From Paramoeba atlantica (taxonomy: Eukaryota > Discosea): DNA of 64,000 bases. The position numbers were made by a program, and so were the translations under genes. The number at the start of each line of letters is the position of its first letter. The stretch's first letter is position 1. The notes beneath the pieces are model-generated. The model was not told the DNA's origin. It saw nothing but the letters and a program-made list of their open reading frames with translations, and ran no database searches. The DNA is taken from NCBI GenBank assembly GCA_977017575.1, contig CDRNVI010000056.1, positions 124,001 through 188,000 on the forward strand, given 5' to 3'. Positions 9,537 through 19,989 of this stretch are shown piece by piece.

Positions 9537-10388
9537 ATGCGTGTGGCGCTTTTTGCAGATTTTTTTTCTCGGAAACCACAAAAAGCAACGCGTGCGCTTT
9601 TACCTCAAGAAGTTCAGCTCTCTGCGTTTGTGTCGAACTTTTCCAAAACACATAAGACGTGGAACGCTCACGTACAAGCATGTGAGTGGAGTGGGGTAAC
9701 GTGCGATACGCATAAAAGGGTCGTTACTGTGTCCTGGTGCGGGCGTGCCCTCCGTGGCGACCCTTCCTGGTGCCATTTACCCGACAGCATTCATACGTTA
9801 GAGCTGGGGAGACTTAATTATGGTTGCGGAAATCAACTCTCGGGACCGATTCCCACCGCCTTGTTTCCCCATCCCTCTGTACGGATTGCTCTGGACTATA
9901 ATGTGCTATGCGGGAAAGTTGAGCTTCACGACCTTCCCGTGAATCTGCAAAGTTTTGACATAAGTGGGAATGCTTTGGAAGGAGAGCTTGCGTTAGAGCA
10001 GCTGCCAACGTTCATTAGTATGTTTAACGCCGCAAACGCGGGATTCAGTGGCGGGATCTCATTATCATTGATGCCGGCAAATATTAAAAAGTTGGTTATT
10101 TCTCTCAACCGATTAAGTGGTGAAGTGGATCTTCGCGATCTCCCCACGAGCTTAGCTGAGCTCTACCTGCATAAAAATAATTTCTCGGGGGCGGTCGATC
10201 TTAGCCGCCTTCCCTCTAATTTGGAGCGGTTGACACTTGACACGAATCATTTTTCTGGAGTCCTTGATCTGTCTAGCCTCCCAAAGAATCTAAAGTACTT
10301 GAATTACGCCGAAAACAAGTTCGATCATGTAATTGTAAACGATGATAAGGAACACCATTTTAAAACGGGTTCGGTAACGACAAAGTGA
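9537..10388 (+). CDS. Divergent LRR family protein
   Basis: 283 residues from the ATG at 9537. The frame is open further upstream, but only from a TTG, and the acceptor-like AG at 9494-9495 lies in that extension. The usual KVRGA block is changed to KATRALLPQEVQL (16-28). The cap W42...C49-E-W-S-G-V-T-C56 is intact. Then come extra cysteines (SWCGRAL, PSWCHLP, NYGCGNQ) not seen in most paralogues and about seven LRRs. The C-terminus NDDKEHHFKTGSVTTK is unlike the usual GTxISSN ending. It stands alone between two transposon-rich stretches. Confidence 0.85.
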   Translation: MRVALFADFFSRKPQKATRALLPQEVQLSAFVSNFSKTHKTWNAHVQACEWSGVTCDTHKRVVTVSWCGRALRGDPSWCHLPDSIHTLELGRLNYGCGNQLSGPIPTALFPHPSVRIALDYNVLCGKVELHDLPVNLQSFDISGNALEGELALEQLPTFISMFNAANAGFSGGISLSLMPANIKKLVISLNRLSGEVDLRDLPTSLAELYLHKNNFSGAVDLSRLPSNLERLTLDTNHFSGVLDLSSLPKNLKYLNYAENKFDHVIVNDDKEHHFKTGSVTTK

Positions 10389-10652
10389 TGATTATTGTTG
10401 ACTATGCTGTAATCCCCGACATTAATGCAGTCAGTAAAACCGCTTTCGATTTTGATTGTTTATTCTTAGTTTTGTGCGCTAACATTGAGTAAATACCAAC
10501 GTCGCGCTAGTGATGCGTGCTAGTAGTGTACCCGGCCGCAGATCTGCATCTGGGTGTGGGTAGCGGAGAGAGGTTCGATAGTGGGAGGGGGGGTTCACTG
10601 ACGTCGAGACCCACGCTTTCGTTTGAGAAAGCTTTCGAGAAAGCGCCAAACT
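10389..10652. other. Intergenic, no gene seen
   Basis: Short stretch between the LRR gene and the next open frame. Contains GC-rich DNA from about 10500 onward and no family features. Confidence 0.5.
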
Positions 10653-10981
10653 GAAGAACAATCCGGTGTAATTCTTGGAGGAAGGACGAATGGAGCTCTG
10701 AAGCGGGGGTCCTTTGTTGTGTAGCAATACCGGAAGCGCCTGAACCGCTCTCTTCATCTGAATCAAGCTCTGAAGATGAGATAGTGACCCCGGACCCAAA
10801 GCGATCAAAGCGGAACGAGCGGCACAAGATGACGGTGAAGTCTTTGTCTGGGCATTTCAATTTGGCTTATTGCCCGCCAAACTGTCCACACGAACATGCG
10901 GATGTTCTCACAGACCCCCTTAAACAAAAAATACACTTTATGTGCACTACAGAGGGTTGCGCGTTTCAACTGCATTACCAT
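10653..10981 (+). CDS. Possible small zinc-binding protein or exon
   Basis: A + strand frame is open from about 10653 to a stop at 10983. It has a Ser/Glu-rich part (PEAPEPLSSSESSSEDE), a basic cluster PKRSKRNERHK, then a Cys/His-rich end with CPPNCPHEH and CTTEGCAFQLHYH that could bind zinc. There is no in-frame ATG ahead of the acidic part (only a GTG at 10784), so if real it is probably an exon. The acidic-then-basic-then-zinc order resembles a DNA-binding or mobile-element protein. Family unknown. Confidence 0.35.
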
Positions 10982-11210
10982 TAAGCATGTCCGCGAGTGT
11001 CGTGAGGGCAAACAGGAACTTGGCGACTAGGAGAGGTCAGTGGGGTGAGGGGAGGCGTGATTTCGGAATTTGCACTTTTCAAGGTGTGAGACCTGCCTTA
11101 CCCTCGTAATTTTTACCACATGAACCGCAGATGAAGCGATCTTGTTCATCCCACCACTGTTCACAAACCGCGTCATCGTGTCGGAGGGCGACGTGATTGT
11201 AGAAGGCCTG

Positions 11211-11720
11211 TCACTGCCCTCCATGGGACGTTGTACTCCAAGCGCATCCGTCCGCGGGACGAACACGAGATTCTGTGGGCATGAAGAGAGGAAGTGTGGT
11301 TGCGGAGAGATTACTTGAATGGAGAAGAAACGATCGTCGTGCCGAATACGGGGTATCGGGTCCCGGATTCTGTTCCACTCCGCCTCGCACGAGTTCGTTT
11401 TTTTTTTTAAATTGACCAAATAAAACAATTATTTGGTTTAGGGGATAGAAAAGGGGGTAAACGGATGAAGGATGGATTTTTCCCTCTATGGAATGTGATA
11501 CTGTTTCTGTAGCTACAACTTGCTCAGCAAAGTTGGCACACTCATCGAGCTTCATTGTAGTACGGGATCGTATGGTTGGTTGGCAAATCAGGGTGAAAGC
11601 GGGTAAATGGGTCAATGACCCGGGTAAATTACCCGCGTTTACCGCAATGTAGGTAATTACCCATTTACCCGACAGGGATATGAAATTTGGGTTAAAATTT
11701 CGCAATTCTCGCCGAAACAT
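11211..11720 (-). CDS. LINE-like ORF fragment with 2A-like motif
   Basis: The minus-strand frame contains ELVRGGVEQNPGPDTPYS. The part GGVEQNPGP (11358-11384) matches the 2A ribosome-skipping consensus (D/G-V/I-E-x-N-P-G-P). Such motifs are known at the N-terminus of several non-LTR retrotransposons in protists and animals. A run of lysines precedes it. The first part of the frame (up to about 11600) overlaps a palindromic repeat, so the likely start is the ATG near 11554 (MKLDECANF). No endonuclease or reverse transcriptase follows, so only the 5' end of an element would be present. Confidence 0.45.
   Translation of the reverse strand: MFRRELRNFNPNFISLSGKWVITYIAVNAGNLPGSLTHLPAFTLICQPTIRSRTTMKLDECANFAEQVVATETVSHSIEGKIHPSSVYPLFYPLNQIIVLFGQFKKKNELVRGGVEQNPGPDTPYSARRSFLLHSSNLSATTLPLFMPTESRVRPADGCAWSTTSHGGQ
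11600..11672. repeat. 73-bp palindromic repeat
   Basis: CGGGTAAATGGGT at the left is mirrored by ACCCATTTACCCG at the right, with further GGGTAAATTACCC symmetry inside. A short foldback sequence. Confidence 0.7.
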
Positions 11721-11775
11721 CGAGCCCTTTTACCCCCAAAAATAGGTTGTTCATGATTTTTTCACGATTTTTATT

Positions 11776-11882
11776 TTTTAGTGGCTTCGTTAAACGCGGA
11801 GGTAGTTTTCAACGCGAAGCGCGCAGCATGAGTGACTTCTAAGTTGAAAACAACCACCGCGTTTAGCGAAGCCACTAAAAAG
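11776..11882. repeat. About 105-bp palindromic repeat, copy 1
   Basis: The arms are TTTTTAGTGGCTTCGTTAAA and its mirror ending CGAAGCCACTAAAAA. The unpaired centre includes GAAGCGCGCAGCATGAGTGA and CTTCTAAGTTGAAAAC. The same unit occurs at 41979-42080, 42659-42763, 50976-51060 and 60561-60732. No coding frame is shared. Confidence 0.85.
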
Positions 11883-12445
11883 GAAATTTTATTTTTTTTG
11901 CTATGCTCCTAAAAATACTCTATCTTAAAAGATATGATATCATCATCACGACCATCCTGGAGACCATCATCCGGGCCTGGGAGCGCATGTTCGTCACGTT
12001 CAACTCTTTTAAGAGTTCATTTCGAGCCTGTGTGTCCGTAAGAAGACCGTTTGATGCACTGGCGCGTAGCTAGCGCCCCCACCTTTCACAAGACTTTTAA
12101 AAGCGGGCCGGGGGGCGCGCCACGCGCATTGTACAACAAGATATACTGACACTGTATTCTCAATCAGGGTACCAGGAGGGCTGCGTAACATTGTGTAACT
12201 AAAGGTACTCATAAGGGAGGATGTATACTCACTGCACTCGTACAATGTGTACTCATGTAGTATACTCATATTACATTGTACTCATGTACCCGTTGGATTT
12301 ACTGCGGCAAGTCAGAAGACGTTAGTAGTATTAGCAAATGGAAAGAAACTAGAAAATCAGGCTGTCAGGATGATCCTCGTCGAGCATCGGGGAGCATCTG
12401 ACCTCGGCCTGCGAAGTGCGCATAACGTTCCTAATGAGTAGTCAT
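11883..12445. other. Intergenic, no gene seen
   Basis: About 560 bp without a convincing gene. Short palindromes such as GCGCGTAGCTAGCGC-like sequence near 12064 are present. Confidence 0.5.
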
Positions 12446-12650
12446 GCATTACTTCCTTTCATGGGCATTGGTCTCCTTTAACCCTGACGGTGCAAAGCTA
12501 AGGTCGAATGTACTACCCGCTCCCCCTTTGTCCGGGCGTATGTATCCATCCTTCCATCACCTTTCCACATTTCTCTGAGAAGAAATGTGGCCCCGGGCTT
12601 TGGACCGGAATTGAGGGGTTAAAGGAAACCGATGCCCACGAAAGGAAGTG
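12446..12650. mobile_element. 205-bp MITE-like element with 38-bp inverted ends
   Basis: CATTACTTCCTTTCATGGGC at the left, continuing into ..CTCCTTTAACCC, is mirrored at 12613-12650 (GGGTTAAAGGAAACCGATGC and onward to GGAAGTG). Non-coding; a small foldback or MITE. Confidence 0.7.
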
Positions 12651-13185
12651 TTTTCACCTACACTGTAAACTGTGGGCCACGGCATGATTGTAGGCTGCAA
12701 AAACCATACTTTCACACATTTTTATTCAAAATGTATGCGTAATGGAAGTTATATTTCATGCAGGGCAAAACCTGCAGGGTGGGTGCCTGTCGTGTACGAC
12801 GACCGTTATCAACGGCCATTACAGCGCAGTCAACGCTTGTCGTACGTAGGGATTGAGGACCACGCCGCGTGGTCCTCAAGGGAGGTCCTGCAGCGCATGG
12901 GAGGGGGTGAAGGAGGCACTGGACTTCCACTGGGGGGGGGGGGGCGTCGTTGAGAAGCTGCAAGAAGCCTTTGGGCTACACAAAGTCGTTGAGAGGCTCT
13001 CCCCGGCGATCATCCAGCGGGGGCATTCAGCGCGTCTGACGCGCTGCACGGGTCTGCGAAGCGGCGGTCCCTATTCAACAGAAAGAGGAGTTTCCGGCCC
13101 TAGCGCCATCCGGAAACGGACATACATAAAAGTACATATAAGGTTAAGAGCATGCCCGCTTCTGGGAAAGGAAAAGATGAGCTAG
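12651..13185 (+). other. GC-rich segment with hairpins and weak ORFs
   Basis: Two overlapping + strand frames (12672-12953 and 12853-13185) show stretches that look once-coding (VVEKLQEAFGLHKVVERLSP) but fit no family I know. Hairpins are clear: GAGGACCACGCCGCGTGGTC at about 12857 and GCGCGTCTGACGCGC at about 13030. A run of 14 G lies near 12935. It may be part of a decayed repeat. Confidence 0.35.
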
Positions 13186-14227
13186 GGAAAAAGTACAACA
13201 AGGTATAGAAACTGTATTGAAAATTAAAAGTAAATAAAGATTTAGTGTTCATTTCATTGGGTAATTGTTCTAATCCAGGATGACAGAGGGTTCTCCTCCA
13301 GTGTCGATTCAAGAAACAACATACAAGTGTACGTCTCCGCCTTTTTGGTTTTTTCGTCAAATGACCCCTGTACTCTTCACGTGGTTTTTTAAAGTACTTT
13401 CCCTTCTTTGTCCCCACACGATCTTCGACACAGAACATTCGAGAAAACTACGTCTAGAGTTTCCTAATTGTAAGATCAGCGTATTGTAAAATACACGTTC
13501 GGGTCTGTAAAATATTCTTCCTTTAAATAAAATGTAAAATATTCTGCATGATGATATTTTAATTAGAAGTTTGAACAGTTACATGAAACATCTTTTCGAG
13601 GCTTTGCATGGACTGATTTATGAAATGCATCTATCTCCGCAAAGTTTTTTTACGGCACATCATTTTTACACATAACCCGTCTCAAAAATAATGCAACCAT
13701 TCCCTAGGGACCTATCAATTTATTTTGAATAATTACAAGCGTAATCTTAGAGAACAAACCTCTTAGAAGGTCAACATCTTAGACCTGACAAAATGTTTAT
13801 TTCGATTCTAAAATTCTTTGAAAAATATTTTTTGAACCACTAAAACTTGTGTTTACCGACCACTTTTTCTACTCTATCCGACAACCGATGTCCAGCTCAT
13901 GCGGGAGAGTACATACGTAGTACAAAAACTGTACCTTTCACTTGCATGGAAGAGTTTCAAAATCGCACGAACAGAAGTGTACAATTTTACTCTTACTGAG
14001 TTACCCCATTCGATTGTAAAGTATTAAATGGGGGTTCACAGAAGGCTTTCGATTTTTGTTCTTTCTTCACATTTACTGGTCACTCAAGTCTTTGGTGAGT
14101 CTCTAAATCATTCGTTCTCTCAAAACTGAATTCATCGACATTTTTCTCACCTACCTAATAGTGGCTCCTAAAAAAGCGCAAGTTAAATTTCAAAAAAAGA
14201 GTAAAGCTCTACTCCTTTCACACCTTC
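13186..14227. other. 1-kb AT-rich intergenic region
   Basis: I see no gene, repeat end or RNA signal in this stretch. The last 30 bases before 14228 (CTACTCCTTTCACACCTTC) form a pyrimidine-rich leader to the next LRR gene. Confidence 0.5.
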
Positions 14228-14905
14228 ATGGTTCATCCTTTCAATACGGTGCGTGCAATTTTACTTACGAATGCAGATATTTTATCTCGACCAAGTAAAG
14301 TGCGAGGCGCTGTCTTACCACAGGAATACACATTGTCTCGCTTTGTGAGTAATCTTGCGTCCCTAGAGGAATCGTGGACAGAGGCTACTCCCGCATATGT
14401 GTTGTGTAATGCGGAAAAGCAAGTAACTTCACTGGGCTGGGATAGTAAACTGTTTGAAGATGAGACAGATGAAGGTGGTTCGGAATTTCCTATTTTGGTT
14501 GGTCCACTACTGTGGGAGTACATCCCGCATACGCTAATTCTCTTTACAGCATACATGCAGGACTTATCAGGCCCTGTGCCGCTTTCCGTACTACCCAACT
14601 GTTTAACAAAGTTTAACATTCGTACCAATGAATGCAGTGGGCAATTAGATCTGATACATCTACCCTCTGCATTGGAAATCTTGGATTTACGTAACAATCA
14701 ATTTGAAGGGACAATTGATCTCACGCGTCTTCCTGCGCATCTAAAATGTCTCTATCTGGGAGGCAACAATCTGTCTGGTAGCTTGGACTTGACACACATC
14801 TCCGAAAATGTGCAGAATATAAATCTGGAACATAACTTCTTTAACGTTCAGCGGACTGTGCCCAACAATGTAGAATTTGGAACTCAAGCTCTCCCTGGAT
14901 GTTGA
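14228..14905 (+). CDS. LRR family protein with degenerate cap
   Basis: 225 residues. The family block SKVRGAVLPQEYTLSRF is at 23-39. The cap region is LEESWTEATPAYVLCNAEKQ: the tryptophan is kept but the CEWxGVxC core is lost, so the cap disulfide cannot form. An acidic insert (FEDETDEGGSEF) follows. Only about five LRRs are present and the protein ends early at NNVEFGTQALPGC, without the usual GTxISS end. Its N-terminal style (SxEESW) is shared with the gene at 61.9 kb, so the two form a subfamily. It may be a shortened, still open member. Confidence 0.85.
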   Translation: MVHPFNTVRAILLTNADILSRPSKVRGAVLPQEYTLSRFVSNLASLEESWTEATPAYVLCNAEKQVTSLGWDSKLFEDETDEGGSEFPILVGPLLWEYIPHTLILFTAYMQDLSGPVPLSVLPNCLTKFNIRTNECSGQLDLIHLPSALEILDLRNNQFEGTIDLTRLPAHLKCLYLGGNNLSGSLDLTHISENVQNINLEHNFFNVQRTVPNNVEFGTQALPGC

Positions 14906-15168
14906 GCGGCACTGCATGGTTTTCATGCAAATTGTTGTAAATGACGCTTTATTTATACTGTTGATGACACTAACATTTCATCTGACGTTTCATAACTTTT
15001 TTTCGGTGTAAATATTCTGGTCTTATTGGTTTCTTTTGCTTCCAGATTTTGCCGCACATAAATTTCTATCTCAGTTCTATGGAATTTCATAAATGTTTCG
15101 AAGGATTCAGTAATTTTATTCCTCAAATAAAACTTTCAAGCCTTGAGACTGTTGTGTTTTAAAATAAC

Positions 15169-15792
15169 ATGTGTATGTATATTCCCTCACATCTATCCCC
15201 CCAGGTTCATATCAAGACCTGTGACACTCCAACCGCTACAAAGGAAGCGCGCCCGAAGAAGGTACGGGGTACTTCTCTTCCGGTGGAATATGACTTTGAA
15301 AAATTCATACAGAACGTCGAGCGTCCAGATGCTTCGTGGCACACGCACACGCCTGCGGCTGAGTGGGCAGGTATATTCTTTGCGCAAGGAACGTATGATA
15401 TCGATTGGGCAGACTATGGCTTGCGCGGCTCATTGTGCTGGGAATATTTGGCTACACTTCCCATAAACAGTGTTGTCGTCCCGGAGAACGAGCTCACTGG
15501 TCATCTTCCTTTGGAGAATTTACCATCCAAACTCACACGGTTTCATGTTCATTGCAACGCGCTTAGTGGTCCAGTGGAGCTCCGCTTCTTGCCTTGTGGG
15601 CTACGGGTTCTGCGACTCGATTACAATCAGTTTAGTGGAGAGGTACACTTTGACGCTCTCCCCGCAAGCCTTCAAGAGTTAGGCTTACAGTGGAATACGG
15701 CACTCGTTGGAGAGTTAGATCACAATATGTTGAGTGAAAGGCATCACGTGTTGTCTCTACGTCTCAACCAGACAGGAATTAAAGAGAATTAA
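15169..15792 (+). CDS. LRR family protein lacking both cap cysteines
   Basis: 207 residues. Block KKVRGTSLPVEYDFEKF lies at about 29-45. The cap reads SWHTHTPAAEWAGIFFAQ, with both cysteines replaced. Four to five LRRs follow (LxxLPSKLTRFHVHCNALSG, LRLDYNQFSG and so on). The C-terminus is SLRLNQTGIKEN. The frame starts at an ATG at 15169, but a strong acceptor-like CTATCCCCCCAG ends at 15204 inside it, so the first 12 residues may not be used. It follows the 14.2-kb paralogue by 264 bp. Confidence 0.8.
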   Translation: MCMYIPSHLSPQVHIKTCDTPTATKEARPKKVRGTSLPVEYDFEKFIQNVERPDASWHTHTPAAEWAGIFFAQGTYDIDWADYGLRGSLCWEYLATLPINSVVVPENELTGHLPLENLPSKLTRFHVHCNALSGPVELRFLPCGLRVLRLDYNQFSGEVHFDALPASLQELGLQWNTALVGELDHNMLSERHHVLSLRLNQTGIKEN

Positions 15793-15847
15793 CGATACCC
15801 CTGTTCTATACAAAATCTGTTATTTCTCTCTTTATTGAACTCAAAAT

Positions 15848-16117
15848 TTGATTTTGCGCGAAACGAAAAAGACTTCTAGCATCATTTCGCCGAAACATTA
15901 TCTTCTGTGTGAAACGGTTCCTGTCGGAAGTTCTACCAGTCTACCCGATGCTCCTATTCATTCGGAACCTGAAGACATTCAACAATACGCCCAGTGTTTT
16001 AAAGATGATTTACTCAGAGAACACGAGGTAGAACTTCTTGAGTCTCTGTATGACGCAGACGATCTCTGTGCGCATCAGATATTGACGACTGGCGTTGTAT
16101 CTGCTTATGCGACGTGA
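15848..16117 (+). CDS. Small acidic hypothetical protein
   Basis: 89 residues, MILRETKKTSSIISPKHY..., starting about 55 bp after the LRR gene. The second half is acidic and probably helical (CFKDDLLREHEVELLESLYDADD). There is no known motif, no paralogue in the window and no clear acceptor signal before the start. It could be a real short gene or a chance frame. Confidence 0.25.
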   Translation: MILRETKKTSSIISPKHYLLCETVPVGSSTSLPDAPIHSEPEDIQQYAQCFKDDLLREHEVELLESLYDADDLCAHQILTTGVVSAYAT

Positions 16118-16852
16118 AAAGAAAGCCCACAAAAAAAAACAACTGCACTCTACGTATCTAATACATAAATCATTGGGTTTGTCAAAGCGAACGACGCATT
16201 CTTTTAATCCCACTGTGTCTTGGTCTTTTTTGTGATCCTTTTTATCTCTTCCTATGCACTTCAGAAGGAATGAACCTCATATGTATTCTTAACGTTTCAT
16301 ATCACCAGAAGTCTATGCAGATGGAAGAAGATGAAGCTGAAGAAGATGATGCTGTCTGGTTTGCCCGATTCACTTAAGAAAGGGATCGCGCGTGAGCCGC
16401 CAAGCAATTGACATTTTATTTGTTGGCTTGATCTTCCGAGTCGTTCAACATTATCTTTTCTAATTTTCCTGGGGTTACTGTGACCCCATGTTGTTGAAAC
16501 CGATGAGACACTAATAGGGAACCGAACTTGCATACTAACGCCCGGACGGACAGTCGGGTACTTTCATTTTCCGAATGCGGAATAGGGGAGCCGGCAGGGG
16601 CACTCACCGTGCGCTTATTAGTTATTAAATGGGGAGTCATTCATGGCTCGCAGGAGGCCTTCGTGTTGATGTACCCCGCACCGAGGATTCGCTAGAAAAC
16701 GAAGGCGGACTTTCTGGGTACTAATCTACAAAGTTTAAATCACCTAATTGTACGTACTGATCCGCGTTTTCTGCATTTTCCCACGTAATCTTCAAAATTT
16801 GAGTGCTCTAAAATCTTGTTTTTGGTCGATTTTCTAGCCGTCGTATGAACAC
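16118..16852. other. Intergenic, no gene seen
   Basis: About 735 bp. Minus-strand frames at 16297-16533 and 16416-16640 overlap each other and show no family features. Confidence 0.5.
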
Positions 16853-16998
16853 TAGGGGGTCCCTATGAATAATAAGGCGGCAAATCGCTTCGCTACGAAA
16901 ACGAGATCTCTCCAATGCTGCAAAAATAAGCAAAAACGGATAAAAAAATCAAATTTTCTTGGGGTGGGGGGGGGGGCAAGATCAACTGAAACCACTGT
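16853..16998 (+). repeat. Dispersed G-run repeat, copy 2
   Basis: Same unit as 1577-1743: begins AGGGGGTCCCTATGAA, ends GCAAGATCAACTGAAACCAC after a G-run interrupted by one T. Only one copy of the terminal motif is present here. Confidence 0.7.
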
Positions 16999-17228
16999 GC
17001 CTACATGCATGTTAAGTTAGTAGATGATAAGTTGGTAAGTCGTCTTCCCCTTACTAAGAACCCTACGAAATTTTCGTTTTTCGACTCAGTCGTTCCGAAT
17101 CCGCGAAAAACATCTGTCCGTATTAAAAGGGGTCACTGTACTTATATTTTTTCGTTTATTTTTTTTGCTATGATGTATAAGTTATATACAAACAAATTCC
17201 GTTTTATGCTTTTTTCGTTCTAGACTAA

Positions 17229-18035
17229 ATGCGTCCACTGCCAGCTGCCACGGCAGATCCTGACACAAAGTCAGCACGACTGGGCAAGGCTAGGGCCCCA
17301 CTCCCGCAGGAGTACATACTTGCTGAATTGGTGAAGGACGTGGAGAATCCGCACCCATCGTGGAACACTACAGTACACGCGTGCAAATGGAAAGGGGTCA
17401 CATGTACGGAGGGTGGAGATGTCAGCCAAATAGGCTTTCAGTATGTAGCATTGGATTTCACCTTCTTGCGTGGAAAAATTTGCTGGAAGTTGCCAAGTAC
17501 GTTGCTTTATTTCAGGTCACTTACGCTGGAATTGTGGGGCGAATCTCCTACGGAACATTTGCCTCAGGGATTTCTTTCTATGAGTCTTTACCAAAACAAA
17601 TTTACGGGAGCCATAAATCTATGTGATCTGCCTACCACGTTAGAAAATTTGTCGTTGCATCAGAATAAATTTGAAGGGCCGATTGATCTCAGCCACTTGC
17701 CAGCGACGCTAAAGACCTTGTCCGTCGGAGTGAATAGCTTAACGGGTGAGTTGAATTTCACTCAACTCCCAAGCTCATTGAAGGACATGGACTTCATGAT
17801 GAATCAATTTCATGGCGTAGTGGACTTAGATCACCTGCCGCGCAATCTGTTTTCACTGGAGCTTTCGCGCAATCCAAATTTGCGTGGTTTTTATCGAGCT
17901 TCACGCATGCCGGAGAAAATGCGTACCGAAGAAAAGTCCTTCTTCTTCAGTACGGTATACAAGATACAGTTTCGTAGCGCACGTACCGGAGCCCGGTTCA
18001 ACATCGAAGGGACAGGGATTGTCGAATATAAATAG
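17229..18035 (+). CDS. LRR family protein with C-terminal insert
   Basis: 268 residues. The ATG lies 6 nt after GCTTTTTTCGTTCTAG, one of the clearest acceptor-like signals in the window. The block is changed to GKARAPLPQEYILAEL (19-34). The cap W45-N-T-T-V-H-A-C52-K-W-K-G-V-T-C59 is intact. About six LRRs follow. Near the end the usual LPxxLxxLxVxGT repeat is interrupted by about 20 extra residues (EEKSFFFSTVYKIQFRSART) before FNIEGTGIVEYK, so an in-frame insertion is likely. Confidence 0.88.
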   Translation: MRPLPAATADPDTKSARLGKARAPLPQEYILAELVKDVENPHPSWNTTVHACKWKGVTCTEGGDVSQIGFQYVALDFTFLRGKICWKLPSTLLYFRSLTLELWGESPTEHLPQGFLSMSLYQNKFTGAINLCDLPTTLENLSLHQNKFEGPIDLSHLPATLKTLSVGVNSLTGELNFTQLPSSLKDMDFMMNQFHGVVDLDHLPRNLFSLELSRNPNLRGFYRASRMPEKMRTEEKSFFFSTVYKIQFRSARTGARFNIEGTGIVEYK

Positions 18036-18361
18036 ATCTACATTGAAAATACAGTGTAATATTTCATAAAGCGATAATTAGTTAGAAATGCAGTCCAGGC
18101 CACATACAGGGTATGATATAAGTTTATTTATAAACACTCAGAAATTTCTTTTAACCAGATTTTACTCTTGTCGTAAGACACGAATAAAATCCCCCTTCCG
18201 CGAAAGCGCGAAGATTCTGTGAGGCTAGAAAATTTTACACTCTTATAAATTTGTCGTTTATAAATTTCATAATAGAGTAACACAATATTAGTTTAATATT
18301 GTGTTAAATTTATTAAAATTTAATAATCCAACATTAACCTAATGCAACATTAACTTCAAAC
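18036..18361. other. AT-rich intergenic with palindromes
   Basis: Contains ACACAATATTAGTTTAATAT with its continuation, a 26-bp palindrome at about 18281-18306. A tandem CAACATTAAC repeat lies just before the next ATG. No gene. Confidence 0.55.
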
Positions 18362-19186
18362 ATGTATAAAATGTATCGCAATGACTGCATCGATGACGGG
18401 TCTGATGTACGTCGGGGTAAGGTTACCTCAATGTTACTACCCCAAGAAGATAGGCTTGAACGTTTTATTTCGAATCTAACAATACGCGATAAGTCTTGGC
18501 GTACGACGAAGAAGAACGCATTCGGACGTGTCAAACGCCTATCCGTGTGTAAGTGGCGAGGCGTGACATGTGATGCATCCCAACAAGCAACGAAAATTAT
18601 ATGGACCTGGATGAAACTTCAAGGTACATTGCAGTGGGATTATTTGCCCGAGTCGGTCTTTCGTTTTGACTCTTCTTTTTGCAGGCTTACCGGACCCGTT
18701 CTGCTTGATGCGCTGCCACCGCGACTCACATACTTCAACTTAGAACGCAACATATTTATCGGTGAGTTAAACTTAAGCGATCTACCCAGAATACTATGTA
18801 CTCTTTGGTTGAATGACAATAAATTCGACGGAAGTGTAGATCTGACGCTTCTGCCTTGTGGGTTAGAATATTTATATTTGCGAAACAACCAACTTTCCGG
18901 TGCCGTCGATCTTTCTCATTTGCCGACGAACTTACGAAATCTCGATCTATCCAGCAACAGATTCACGGGACCGCTTTCGTTGCAACATTTGCCTGCATTA
19001 CTGACTTCTTTGGAGTGTCAACAAAATTCATTATCTGGTTTAGTTCTTTTTGACTGTCTTTCTGAAAACTTGCGAAAACTGTCCTTATATAATAACAAAG
19101 ATCTTTATGGAGAGATAAAGACTTCTCCAAATATTCGAGCCTTCATCGATATACGAAACACGGGCATTCGCTTCCAAGATCCCTGA
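18362..19186 (+). CDS. LRR protein, DDGSD/TKK subfamily
   Basis: 274 residues. The N-terminus is IDDGSDVRRGKV (10-21) followed by LLPQEDRLERF. Before the cap there is a 12-residue basic insert, TTKKNAFGRVKRLS, also present in the genes at 28.5 and 32.6-38.0 kb. Cap C63-K-W-R-G-V-T-C70 is intact. Seven LRRs follow (NKFDGSVDL, NQLSGAVDLSH, NRFTGPLSLQH), ending DIRNTGIRFQDP. There is no signal peptide or anchor. The subfamily probably arose once by gaining the insert and then spread along the array. Confidence 0.9.
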   Translation: MYKMYRNDCIDDGSDVRRGKVTSMLLPQEDRLERFISNLTIRDKSWRTTKKNAFGRVKRLSVCKWRGVTCDASQQATKIIWTWMKLQGTLQWDYLPESVFRFDSSFCRLTGPVLLDALPPRLTYFNLERNIFIGELNLSDLPRILCTLWLNDNKFDGSVDLTLLPCGLEYLYLRNNQLSGAVDLSHLPTNLRNLDLSSNRFTGPLSLQHLPALLTSLECQQNSLSGLVLFDCLSENLRKLSLYNNKDLYGEIKTSPNIRAFIDIRNTGIRFQDP

Positions 19187-19989
19187 TGGTTTACTTTGCG
19201 TGGCAGAAAACACTATTGATGTTGGACCCCTATGGGCCTTAGAAGTCTGGCAGTAAAAGCACTATTACAGATCCTATTGATCCGTATATGCACTTCGGGA
19301 TTCCTAAAATACTACTACTGAAGAGCACGAAAACGAACTTGAAGAACTTTCGTCAATAGTAAAAATCAATAGTAAAAGTTCTGATCTGTCCATATTCCGT
19401 TTTACTTCGAAATTATTTCATATTCATTGTTCTTCGAACCAATGGTCCGCATTCAAATCTCCGGGCGACTTCGGATGGTCACTGGCAAGCCAGACCCTTC
19501 ACCTATTGACTTGTATCCAATAGGCGTCTATGTTTCCCTTTTTCTATTTCCTGGAATACTTGTCCCGTAATTACATGTCTATTCGTTTCTCTGTCCCGTT
19601 TTTCTATCCAAGAGTGCATTTTCCTGTTTCACCTTTCTTACATTTTCACCTTTTTTTCGTACATGCAATCCAGCTTTTGGTCAAAGGGGTATGTTTTGTA
19701 CCAATTTTTTTTTTCAATGAAATTTTTCCCCAACGAGTAGAAAAACGTTCTCAAATTTACAAAAACATTTTATAGATTGTAATACTCTCCTAGGATTCTA
19801 TTAAATTGTTAGAATTTACTCAAATATTATAAAGTCATTTTCAGTCAGTCGGAAGAATTGGTACTAAAATATACCCTTTTCACCCATCTCTTTTAATATT
19901 ATGTATATGTGTAAAAGTTACTCTAAATAATTAATTTCATTAAGGAAATAATTTCGTGCCACTTACTTTAAAAATTCTGTATCCCTCAG
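19187..19989. other. Intergenic, no gene seen
   Basis: About 800 bp, increasingly AT-rich toward the next LRR gene. The end (TGTATCCCTCAG) is an acceptor-like signal directly abutting the next ATG. Confidence 0.55.
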
